Position numbers and translations under genes: made by a program
Origin: Davidsoniella eucalypti
Lineage: Eukaryota > Ascomycota > Sordariomycetes > Microascales > Ceratocystidaceae
Reading direction: 5' to 3'
Assembly: GCA_004009845.1 (NCBI GenBank)
Contig: RMBW01000121.1
Coordinates: 19,594-83,593, forward strand
Length of the DNA: 64,000 nt
The notes under the pieces: generated by a model
Told to the model about the DNA's origin: nothing
The model's input: the letters and a program-made list of their open reading frames with translations, nothing else
The model's database searches: none
Shown here: in pieces, positions 22,685 through 32,857 of the stretch
Layout of the letters: each line of letters begins with the position of its first letter
Numbering within the stretch: position 1 is the stretch's first letter

Positions 22685-24058
22685 CAATCAGATTACTGGT
22701 TTAAGGGCCATGTGATGCATAGAGAGAAGATGAAAATAGCCAAAAAAGAATCGGCCGGCGGCTACGAAATAATTACTCTACGAAGATTACCGGAAGATAT
22801 CAACACCTGAGAATCCCGAGACCTATTTTTTATCTGGCTAAACGACTCGTGATATTAATACTACTTGATAAATTGGAGATAACACGAACCCAGGAAATGT
22901 TTTCTTTGACACATACAGTCGCTGAAACTTCCCTTTGCGTGACTAAGAGATTCAGAAAATTAAAATCAAAATGAATAGTGAATACGGCCGATGCGGGCCT
23001 GATCTCCGGCAACCCCACCTGCCGTTAAATGACATACCGCTGCCGGAACTTGGCGAACTTGCCGTTAAATGACATACCGCTCTGAATATGGATTAGGGTC
23101 TACGGCTAGATGATTACAGACAGAGTTGAAGCTAGACGGCGGAATTGATAAGGAATTGAAGTTTGCTGTTCACATGGGAGAAAACTTGTGGGGGAGCCCA
23201 TTCCGCGATAGGAGGGGTCCCTGTTATAGTTAGTGCACAATGAGTGACCTTCTTAGTACTTTGGTCGAAGTTAGGGCTTGAGGATTCATTATTGGCCTTG
23301 GAGATGTAGATATAAATTACATAAGAGATCTGGCTTACTGGAGTGGGCCATCTTTCTGCAAGACTTGCCAATTGTTTGCCGAAAGTCTCTGGAGAACGAA
23401 GAGCTAGATAGCGCTGAAAACGTGTAGTGGGGCAGCTTGGTCATGCTAGCGAATAATGGACCAGTCATAGCATAGAGATAAGAAACAAGAGAGAGAAGAG
23501 CGGTTCTTGACTTTTGGTAGAATTAATGAGTACAAAAACCACGTTGATGTCACTAAGAAAAGCCCTTGGACCTCCTAAAATGAAGAATCTGTGATTCTAC
23601 GATGTCCGTTCTATAGATAACCGTGATAATCGCAAGAGAAGCCCTTGATATCGATTTACATAAATACTTGTACATGTATGTTGACTAAGAGCTCGAGACG
23701 TATTAAGAAACGCTTGGTCAAGTTATGAGCTATCAATTAGTCTATCTTCCCCAAATTACAGTTATAGCCGAAACGCTGGGTCAAAGAGATAAGGTGCCAG
23801 ACGATAATGATAGGAAGTAGCATTAGCAGTCTAGTCATAAATTTCCGCGGGGTTGGATAACCGTGTGTTCTAGTAACTGATATAAGAATGGATTGGTCCC
23901 GTCATTGTGCAAATCATCCGAGATCGTATCTCAGCATTGCCATCCATTTCATTCTTAGCGGATACTTGTTGCCATTTCTACTCTAAATCACAACACATTC
24001 TATTATATTATTATCTCTGATATCCAGTTTCTGCCTATTAAAAACCCGCCTTCTTCTC
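22685..24058. other. Intergenic region upstream of the P450
   Basis: No gene is recognised. It holds a 22-bp direct repeat at 23020-23081. Short ORFs on the minus strand at 22830-23371 have no family match that I can see. The last 200 bp should contain the P450 promoter. Confidence 0.45.
23020..23081. repeat. 22-bp direct repeat, two copies, 40-bp period
   Basis: TGCCGTTAAATGACATACCGC followed by T occurs at 23020-23041 and again, unchanged, at 23060-23081. The spacer is an unrelated 18 bp. Confidence 0.9.
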
Positions 24059-25582
24059 ATGGGTGTCCTATCTCCCGTCGTCCTAGTCGGACTAGGCATT
24101 GCGTTCTTTGCCATAAAGCTTCTATATCGTTTCTTCAACCCGCTTAGCAAGCTTCCCGGCCCAATATACACCCGCTTCACGCGGATGCCGTTACGCTATC
24201 ATGAGATGCAAGCAAACCGTACTATGTGGATTCACTCCCTCCACAAGCAATATGGCCCTGTCGTGCGCGTTGCTCCCAACGAAGTTGTGTTTAGCTCGCC
24301 AACGGCTATGAAGGAAATCTACAACAACGGTGGCAGTGGCTATGATAAGACTGAGTTCTACGATCTGTTCAAGGCCTACGGACGTCGCACTATGTTCACT
24401 TCGTTGGTTAAGAACGACCACTCTAAGAGACGCAGAATCATTGCTGACCGCTACGCAAACAGCAATGTTATGCGCCCTGCGTCCATGACCGGCATCAATG
24501 ATCGTGCCCAGGACTTCATGAGTAAATGTCAAGCGTCTGTCGGCGGCAGCATCGACGTCTTCCGCAATCTACACGCATATGCTTGTGACTGTGTTACCCA
24601 GCATCTTTTCCATCCGTTTGGAACACGTGCTCTTAAGGATAAGCACGATGAAGAGATGATGCACCAGGTAGCCGTGGATGACAGTCTACGTAGTAAGTCT
24701 TTAAATCCCATCTACCAGATCACGAGCTTGTCATTCTTGTTATAGTACTAATGGAATCTTCTTATTCAAGACCGCCTTGTTCAGCACTACAGCCCCACCG
24801 CTCACCGCGTTATGTCTAATGTTCTCTGGCATTTTGGAGTGAGACCCCGTGAAACACCACTGGCCGACGCTTTTGTCTTAGACGCCAGCGGCCAGTCTAA
24901 CACAGCCCAATTCACGCTGATGACTCGGATGCGCGAGAAGAGTGGAGATCTAGAGCAGCTCGATCTGGCCGCCGAGGCTCTAGACCATATGGCAGCTGGA
25001 ATCGATACCACCGGCGACGTGCTATGCTTCCTTATGTGGGAGCTCTCGCAACCCTACAACACACACATCATGAAGCGTCTGCAAAAGGAACTGACCGACA
25101 ATCCCAAGGCATCCTTTGACGAACTTCCATATCTGGATGCCGTAGTCAACGAAGGTCTGCGCTGCTTCCCCGCCATCCCCATGAGTTTACCGCGCTACGT
25201 GCCTGCTGGTGGCCGTAACATTGATGGCTACGTTATTCCTGAACGCACCATTGTGAGCTGCCAGGCCTACTCGATCCACCGTCTTAACCCAGATGTCTAC
25301 CTAGATGGTGATCGCTTTGCCCCAGAGCGTTGGATGGCAGCAGATGGAGATGCAGACCGTAGACGCTTGCAGTTTGCTTTTTCGGTGGGTGGACGTGGAT
25401 GCATTGGTAAGCACCTCGCCATGGCGGAGATGAAGACGCTACTGCGCAATGTCTACTCAACATATGTGACGCTACCTGACCCATCAATGAAGGCAGAAGA
25501 CATGGCTATGTCGGATCAACTGATCTCTTCTCGCCCATTGGGTCAGCTTTGCTTGCTACAGTTTGTGCCCATTGAACATTGA
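24059..25582 (+). CDS. Cytochrome P450 monooxygenase, microsomal type
   Basis: A heme-thiolate monooxygenase of 481 aa from exons 24059-24692 and 24771-25582. An N-terminal membrane anchor (residues about 3-27) is followed by the Pro-rich hinge LPGP. Motifs are the I-helix AGIDTT (about 287-292), the K-helix E-x-x-R (EGLR, 339-342), the PERF-type PERW (396-399) and the heme loop FSVGGRGCIG with Cys422. The intron is unusual: reading to the nearby TATAG acceptor at 24744 gives an early stop. The only in-frame solution uses TACTAAT as branch site and AAG at 24768-24770 as acceptor, joining LR|N RLVQHYSPTA. The substrate is unknown. The protein resembles fungal secondary-metabolism P450s in layout, but no biosynthetic core gene is nearby. 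Confidence 0.85.
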
Positions 25583-27520
25583 CGATGGCCACTGATTATT
25601 TGCATTGATTCAAGTACCTCTCTTGTATGACATCGACGTTGAATTGGGGTTTCGGATGGTCAGCACACTGATTGTCACATGACCTGTTGGTTTAGGGGGC
25701 AAGAGGCTGGAAGCTTCGGGCTGATTGGTCCTTCGTACATGTAGATATAATTTACTAACTTGATCTAGTTTATGGGGTTTTGGCTTTCTAGTTGGCGAGT
25801 TGTTTATTTTGCTTTTTTAGCTATGTACATATTTGTACATCACGAATTCATGATTGTTTCTGTTTGAAACACGGCCGTACCATACATTTTTATTTGAAAT
25901 TGTCGGATGCATTGCTGGAAGATTCAAGGTGGCTATAGCTGACAAACATGAATGTGCCTTGAACAGAATGAGTAGAGATTGGCTCTCGAAACAAAGAGTT
26001 TTGCATGATCGTTATACCAAGATGGCTAGAATTTCAACTTCAATTTTGCAATTCTGACATCTGGCCTGCGACACAAGTGTTTGAAGATATGTGATACACT
26101 GCCATAGTTTGTAGTTAGCATGTGATGATTCGAGATAGAGTAGGCTCTTTCTCAAGTCCTATATTTTTACATGTGCAAAAAAAGAATGCCTAATTTGGAA
26201 AGGCAGAAATGGTTGGCTCCTAGCAGGCACCAAGAGCCTAAAGAATCTCCACAATTTGTACATGTAGTTGGCCATTAGCAAAGATATAGGCAAGAAAATG
26301 CGCCTCTGAAACAATTGCAAGCTAGTGCAGGTGGTGGCGTCACAGTGGGATGGGAAGTGGCACGCACAACTTCAAATAAACGTCCAGAACGTGCATTGTT
26401 TCTTTGTTATGTGCTTTGTTGTTCACGATTAATATTGTTCGGCATGACACACTAAGCGTGGTTCCGTTCATTAAAAAAAATGGTATTCTGTCGCCATAGA
26501 GGCAATATTTCTTGTAGGCTGCCTCATGGGAGGAAAAATGTGTGAAATTTTGAAACCAGGCCCTCTCCGAAAAATCTGCCGCAGATACTCCGCCGTAGAC
26601 AATAAAAATGAAAAGCAAAGATCAAAGCCGAAATTCCCTTCAAAATCTCTGCCTCTTCACTAAATAAAACAAACCAAAGGAAAAAAAAAACTTGCTGCCC
26701 TACCCGCTTTCTCTACAAGTTGTCCTACAGTTAACCTTTTTTTTTCTCCGCCCCCTCTTCTCGCTACTATTCGTCCTATTTTCCCATTGTCGGTCTTACT
26801 GGCTTGCTAGCTTGCGAAAATTTCCTCCAGGGCTTCCTTGACTATTTATTTTTCTTATTCTGTGTGTCATCGCATCGAATCTTGATCCGATCCTTGTGCT
26901 CGCAGAAGCCATCATCCACAAAAAGCTCTTTCTTCCCCGAACTCGAACCTTAGTGTGCTTGTATCTGTTACTTGACTTAACTTTGAGTCTCTCATACTTT
27001 TTCCCCCTCTCGTCCTACTAAAAATCATCATCCATCTTCTCTGCTCTTCATTCTCCAACCCATCTTTGGCTCTCAATTTGCTGCCCTGATATCACCACTT
27101 CAAAGCTTCTACTACGTGAACGGCAATTTAGCTGTTTGTATGTATCAGCACGACAACGCCGCTGTGTTCCAACACTCCTTTCTCAATCGTACTAGACGAA
27201 GATTTCGTTGTAGTGCGAAAGGACAGAACAACAAGTCTGACGGTTGAGATACCCCGTCTGCTCAGTCACGAGTTAATGCATTTCAATACCCAAAAGCCTC
27301 GATTCGTATGCCCGACTCATGTTCTTATACGCTCTTGAACGTGTTTAATTACCCTATTCTCTCGACTCCCCATCCTATCTCCGATCTCTAGATCTTTCCA
27401 AGATCTTCATATATCTATTCGATCGCCCCTACCATCTGGCCCGTTCGATTTAACTACAGATAACCTTCCACACTCTTGAAGCTTATTCCGCGTTTGTAAA
27501 CCGCCGACCGATTGCCCAGC
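25583..27520. other. P450 3' region and long promoter/leader of eIF5
   Basis: No gene is seen in nearly 2 kb. From about 26640 the plus strand becomes strongly C/T-rich (CTTTTTTTTTCTCC, CCCCCTCTCG), typical of a fungal promoter and leader of a highly expressed gene. A leader intron is possible but not demonstrable. Confidence 0.5.
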
Positions 27521-28801
27521 ATGTCTAACATCAACGTCAACCCCGATGTTACCGACCAGTTCTACCGTTACAAGATGCCCCGCCTTCAAACCAAGATTGA
27601 GGGTAAGGGTAACGGTATCAAGACTGTCATTGTCAACCTGTCTGCCGTCGCCCAGTCGCTGGCTCGCCCTGGTGCTCACTTGATCAAGTACTTCGGTTTC
27701 GAGCTGGGTGCTCAGACCAACATTGACCCTCCGGATGACCGCTGGATCATCAACGGCTCGCACGACACCAAGAAGCTGCAGGATCACGTCTACGGCTTCA
27801 TTGTCAAGTTCGTTCTTTGCAAGAAGTGCAAGAACCCTGAGACTGTCGTTATCATCAAGGACGACCACATCATTCTGGACTGCAAGGCCTGCGGTCAGCG
27901 CACTGATGCCGATCTGCGCCTGAAGCTTAGCAGCTTTATCCTCAAGAACCAGCCCAAGAAGGGTAAGAAGGATAAGGCCGAGCGCAAGGCTGCTCGCCGT
28001 GCGAAGCAACAGGCTGCCAACGGTGGCAAGGACAACAGTGGCTCTGGTGGTGACGATGGCTCTGAGCACGGTTCTAACGATGCTGATACCAACGGTAACG
28101 ACGATGGTAATGATTCCGATCAAGAATTCCAGAAGATGAAGTCTACCGTCAATGCTGCCACTGAGGATATCAGGGTCAAGGATGATGAGTGGGCTGTCGA
28201 TATGAGCGAGGAGGCCGTCAAGGCCCGCCAGGCCCAGCTGCCCTCCGAGTTCAAGGCCAAGATGACTCTTGGTGATGATGATGATGAAGAAGGCGAAGGC
28301 GGTAACTCGATCTACGACGAGTTCGGCCAGTGGGTCCTCGATCAGATCGAAGCCAAGGGTGGAGCTGACTCCATCGACTCCGTCGACATCTATGTCAAGG
28401 CTAAGGAGATGGGTATTGAAAAGAAGCACCGCACTGTGCTAGTACTGGCTCAGACCATCTTCGACGAGAACATCGTCGCCCAGATCCCCAAGCGTGCCGG
28501 TATGCTTCTTCAGCTGGTTGGCGAGAGTGAAAAGCACATGAAGGCCCTACTGGGTGGTACCGAGCGCATGATTGGTACCAAGAGCAAGGAGTCTCCCGAA
28601 ATCATCTCCAGTGTCCCCAAGGTCCTGCAGGCTTACTACCTCAAGGATCTGATCTCCGAGGAGGTTGTTACTAAGTGGGCCACCAAGGCTTCGAAGAAGT
28701 ACATTGACCTGCCCACCTCCAAGAAGGTTCGCAAGGCTGCCGAGCCCTTCATCACTGCCCTTCAGGAGGCCGAGTCCGGGTCCGAGGAGGATGACGAGTA
28801 A
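27521..28801 (+). CDS. TIF5: Translation initiation factor eIF5
   Basis: eIF5 is the GTPase-activating protein for eIF2 in the 43S pre-initiation complex. A single exon encodes 426 aa, starting MSNINVNPDVTDQFYRYKMP. The catalytic arginine-finger equivalent is Arg16 in DQFYR. The zinc ribbon is Cys100/Cys103 and Cys121/Cys124 (CKKC, CKAC). Residues about 145-200 are a Lys-rich then Ser/Asp/Asn-rich linker. A C-terminal W2 (HEAT) domain at about 260-420 binds eIF2-beta and eIF3, and the chain ends in an acidic GSEEDDE tail. The length fits the fungal family. Codon choice is strongly C-ending, unlike neighbouring genes and consistent with high expression. An antisense open frame of 340 codons is a product of that bias. 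Confidence 0.97.
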   Translation: MSNINVNPDVTDQFYRYKMPRLQTKIEGKGNGIKTVIVNLSAVAQSLARPGAHLIKYFGFELGAQTNIDPPDDRWIINGSHDTKKLQDHVYGFIVKFVLCKKCKNPETVVIIKDDHIILDCKACGQRTDADLRLKLSSFILKNQPKKGKKDKAERKAARRAKQQAANGGKDNSGSGGDDGSEHGSNDADTNGNDDGNDSDQEFQKMKSTVNAATEDIRVKDDEWAVDMSEEAVKARQAQLPSEFKAKMTLGDDDDEEGEGGNSIYDEFGQWVLDQIEAKGGADSIDSVDIYVKAKEMGIEKKHRTVLVLAQTIFDENIVAQIPKRAGMLLQLVGESEKHMKALLGGTERMIGTKSKESPEIISSVPKVLQAYYLKDLISEEVVTKWATKASKKYIDLPTSKKVRKAAEPFITALQEAESGSEEDDE

Positions 28802-29270
28802 ACTTTGTCTTCTCTTTCCCAACACCCTTCCCAGTTTCTTTTTTCGATGTCCCTTGGAGTATGTTGTTGAACATGGCCTTTTCAATTTTGTTAAAATGGA
28901 AATGTCATTGTACGTATTGTAATGTTGACTTTGGAAGCATACTCCATAGAGACTCTGATTAGCGTTCCTATTTGTAATTATCATCCCGTTTTGTCCTTTC
29001 TTGCGCGTTTCTATAGCTACCAAATTGATGACTTGTTTTTCCTTTTTGTAATATCGTTGTATTTTCCAACAATGTGTGCTTGATTACAAGTATATTTATG
29101 AGTATTGTGGGCTTTTGCCTGTCAACTTGAAGCCATGTGATGATAGTGATACTATACAAGACATGTTATGTCATTATCTATCACTGGGTTCCCACCAATT
29201 ACACTATAGTAATAACAGCCATAATGCATGTTTCCACCACTGTCTCGTCCCGTTCCAAGAAGCCTTGTAT
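28802..29270. other. Convergent 3' region
   Basis: T-rich 3' sequence between eIF5 and the convergent minus-strand gene. No feature beyond likely 3'-processing signals. Confidence 0.5.
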
Positions 29271-30880
29271 CTACCGTCGTTTATGGTGTTTTGCTTTCTT
29301 GGTCCCTTTCTCTTTAGCTTGTGACATTCTGCTTTTGCGTATCTTATCAGCCGTGTCTAAGATCCACTCATCTGTATCCATATCTACCTCGCTTGGTGCA
29401 GAGCGATGGCTTTTTCTTTGTCTGTGATTTTGACGACTGTGACTGCGGGAGGCTTTTCCATCAGCATGGCCACCTTCTTCTGAGCTGGAATAGACTTTAG
29501 GCGTGCGTTTCGGTTTTCTATGCGAGCTAGCCACAGCTTTGGCTTTGTGTCGCCGCCGATTTTCGGGTACTGGTGGAGGCTCGACTTTTTCCGAGGATGG
29601 ATTACCAGTGAAAGAACGAGAGTTACCAATGTTTTGGCTCTCGCCTCGTGTTCGATGGGCCGTGCTGCGTGAGGTATGTTTTTGATCACTGCGGGTATAA
29701 GGTAGTTGTCTCTCTACACTATGATGTTTATGGCGCGCTCTAGACGTACTCTGCTGGGCTCCAGAACTTGATCCACGAATCCTACTTTTGGCATCAACAT
29801 AGATATCGCTGTCATCGCTATGGGTATCGGATCTGAAAGTGACTCCGGAACTCAGATCTGACTCGCTAACATAGTAGCTATCATAAATACTATCGTGGCC
29901 TCCATCACAAGGACATCCCTTACTTCTAGCGTACGAGCGTTTCGACGATTTCTTGATATTCCATGGCCCAGGTACGGGACGACGCTCACAGCTTTTGCTT
30001 GACTCGGGTTTCAAAGACCCATGCCCGCGCAAGTGGCGAGATAAGGGGCAGTGAGAAACGGAGGGTGAACTGAAATATAAATCATCATCGTAGGCTAGAT
30101 TATGATGTTTAGGTGTCAATATTCAAAGTAGAGGATCGTTATCGAACACTTCTTTTTACTTACTTGAATCAGTGAAGGATGCGGAATCTTCGTAGTAGTC
30201 CGAATCTGAGTCTTCATCGGTCCAAGAGTCACTTTCAGATGACTCAATCTCTCTTCGACAAGAACGTCCTCCTCGTTCGGGCATCTTGCCTTTCGATATT
30301 TCAGTGCGTCTAGAAGACCGAATGTTCCCAGTTGTCGACGTGTTTTCATTTAGGCACATGCTATCGGAGTCGGAGCCTCCAGGAGCGAGAGAAGCCTTTC
30401 TGCGAGTATGCTTTTCTGGGTTGTCATTGGCAGTCTTATGGCCTTCCTCTTTACGTTTATCGTCACGATGGTGGTGTCGCAGCTCTCGAGAAGCTGAAAG
30501 ATATTAGTATAAATGTCAATATGGTGAAAACTTATCATTCTTACTAGTTTGTTGGTGCTCTTCATTGTGTCTTTCGCCAGAACGAAGAAGACGACTAAGA
30601 ACAGCTCGATCTAGAGTATGCTATTGTTTGTTAGCTATCGAACGTAGATACAAGAAGCTTAAGTATTGGTAGTACATACCACATCTTTGCCTTCGCGAAC
30701 GTAGTCTTTACCGTTGACCAACCCTTTCGCTAGCTTATCTCGATATATGCAGGTACCGTCTCTTCGACAGCCTTTACATCTCTCGACGGTGACGATGCTT
30801 CCGCTCCCGGTTCTTACCATATATTCTCTGCGTTTATGCCGCCGGGCATCAAGATGGCCTTTTCCTGTATGTGGAGCCAT
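29271..30880 (-). CDS. Unrecognised Ser/Arg/Asp-rich protein with N-terminal CxxC motif, 462 aa
   Basis: I do not recognise the family. Four exons fit in phase: 30712-30880, 30545-30610, 30164-30493 and 29271-30094. The N-terminus MAPHTGKGHLDARRHKR carries VERCKGCRRDGTC, a small cysteine motif, then DKLAKGLVN|DRAVLSRLLRSGE. The rest is low complexity: SDSWTDEDSDSDYYEDSAS, Ser/Arg/His-rich stretches and a basic C-terminus (KKAKHHKRR). The composition suggests a disordered nuclear, RNA-associated or phosphorylated protein; that is inference from composition only. Exon 1 has an alternative later donor (GTATGT at about 30680), but it breaks the frame. Confidence 0.65.
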
Positions 30881-31420
30881 GACCTAGCGATCTGTGGCCT
30901 ATTGTATCTCGTATGGAACCAGGGATATGCGCCACCAAAGCCGCACGGTTTGTTAGGCGATGATGTGATGTTGAGTTTGAATGATGAACGTAGATGGTTT
31001 CCTAATAACAACAAATAGCGGGTTTTTAATTGACCTTACCTCCAATGCGGGAATGGGGTAGTTACAAACTCTGTGCTCTCATATTAGTCATAGATCTCTT
31101 TACTATCAAACATGGAACTATTGTTGTGATGCTGAGTTGTTTGAACATAGATAGGTCATGATTTGCGATGAATATGTACACTTAGCACATAGTTTTGGGC
31201 CTACAGCATTGAGGGTAGAGACTTGGAATCAGATAGAACCAAGAAGTCAGTCAGTCAAGACATGTGATGGAACAAAATAGGTAATTTCGTTCAGAGTTTT
31301 TATAGATATTTAAAGAGATACCACATAAGATAACGAGTACAGTAGTGGTAAGGATACAATAAAGTATTAAAATTGAAACACAAGTAGCAGCAAGTGTATA
31401 ACATAGAAACAGCGGTAGCT
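30881..31420. other. Intergenic spacer
   Basis: Holds the promoter of the minus-strand Ser/Arg-rich gene and the 3' end of the dephospho-CoA kinase gene. Short ORFs only. Confidence 0.45.
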
Positions 31421-32245
31421 TTACAGTTTAGCAACGACCTCTTTCTCCACCTGCGCCCAGCGGCGATTGAGGTATACATTGTAGAGGAACCCATACATAG
31501 CCGTTGCTAAAGCGAGCGGGGGGCACGCAAGTAACGAAAATGACCACCAGGCAGGACTTGAATCGCGCAGCTTGACTATAGCTTGGTCGATGCTCTTCTC
31601 GAGGTCGTCCCGGGAACCATCGTTCCACAGAACAACACCACGACCATCTCCTCTAGCAGCACAGCGCTTCGCCTTAACCCGAACATCGCCCTGACTGGCC
31701 ACTCTATTCTCCGCGTCTTCTCTTGTCAGGTGCGGATCCCGGGCCATGAGCCGCTGCATTTGAACTTCGGGGTCACTGACGGCCACAACCATGACAGTTC
31801 CACAAAGCTTGTCCAGTCCCGACTCGAACAGCAACGGCACATCCAGAACAATCGCCCAGTGGCCCTTGAGATAGCTCCGGACCATGGCACGATACATGCT
31901 CTTCCGAACAGCTGGGTGCACAATACCGTTTAGCACGCCGCGATCCCGTCGGCGTTCCTCTGAGTCGCCGAACACGCGACGACCCAACGCAGGTCTGTTG
32001 AGCGGCCTGCCTTTGCCGTTTGGCCCAGCCTCTGGCATAGTTTCGGATGCAGGCACTAGGAGATCTGCGGTCGAAGGACCGAAGTACTTCACAATCGCGG
32101 CATAGCCGCTCGTGCCGGGCTTGACGACCTCGCGTGCAATAACATCGGCGTCTATGACGGGAATATAATAGGGCGGTTGTGAGAGAATCGACGAGACTGT
32201 TGATTTGCCCGTCGCAATAGATCCAGTAAGGCCAATGAAAAGCAT
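31421..32245 (-). CDS. CAB5: Dephospho-CoA kinase
   Basis: Last step of coenzyme A synthesis: ATP-dependent phosphorylation of the ribose 3'-OH of dephospho-CoA. A single exon encodes 274 aa starting MLFIGLTGSIATGKSTVS. The P-loop GSIATGKS is at residues 8-15 and the substrate-binding DAD at 32-34. Further family features are RRVFGDSEERR, NGIVHPAVRKSM, and VLDVPLLFESGLDKLC in the CoA-binding part. The C-terminus has a hydrophobic segment (about residues 232-252, SFSLLACPPLALATAMYGFLY) followed by a basic/Gln end. Such a membrane-type tail is seen in fungal and animal versions and suggests organelle membrane attachment. Confidence 0.93.
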   Translation of the reverse strand: MLFIGLTGSIATGKSTVSSILSQPPYYIPVIDADVIAREVVKPGTSGYAAIVKYFGPSTADLLVPASETMPEAGPNGKGRPLNRPALGRRVFGDSEERRRDRGVLNGIVHPAVRKSMYRAMVRSYLKGHWAIVLDVPLLFESGLDKLCGTVMVVAVSDPEVQMQRLMARDPHLTREDAENRVASQGDVRVKAKRCAARGDGRGVVLWNDGSRDDLEKSIDQAIVKLRDSSPAWWSFSLLACPPLALATAMYGFLYNVYLNRRWAQVEKEVVAKL

Positions 32246-32857
32246 TTTGACGATATATATAATTATAGCGAATATAGCTATAATGCAAGATTACTTATAT
32301 CAATGCCAGGAAGAGTCCGGAATTATGACTTCGGGCTTTCGAGCCGATTACTCCACTTTTTAGTATGCCACATTATCTCTCTCCAAAAAGGTTAGACATA
32401 GAGTACAAATATAGTAACAACATTGTCAATTGTATACGAAATTACCCAACTTCAACTAACTATGCTGGTATTAAAATAAATTATTTTTGATTTTGTAACA
32501 CCAAAGAAGCCTAACAACATCTCGTTAGCCTTTAAATCATCATTATGTGAGATTATGGCTGATTTCTCGCACAACTTAAACTCGCAATGATCTATAGCTC
32601 CGAACCTTATCCACCGAACATCTAGACATATTAATTGAAATATGGTTTGCTTGCAACTATCAAATAAACTATGCTATATCACCACCGAAGACGAACGCGG
32701 TGCTCTAGACAAGGCGGTTGCAAAGCAGCATGCCGTCTAGTCATCAGAGACGTATCTTGACAATTACATTGCGAAGTCTGTGTCTGAATGACCACTAAAG
32801 CCTACGGATTAACGACAGAGCATTATAATAGTTAATGAGTGATCCCGAACATACCCC
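32246..32857. other. Promoter of dephospho-CoA kinase and AT-rich spacer
   Basis: No independent gene is seen. An alternative last exon of the gene at 32858-34907 could begin at about 32804, after an intron that starts with the GTAAGT near 32882. Confidence 0.45.

Noticed and set aside
22980..23090. The 22-bp direct repeat as a CRISPR-like array.
   Set aside because: Only two copies, a single 18-bp spacer and a eukaryotic genome.
27407..28429. Antisense open frame of 340 codons opposite eIF5, and similar long antisense frames opposite the MFS transporter and PRCC-family gene.
   Set aside because: They arise from strong C-ending codon bias in the sense genes; none has a family match.
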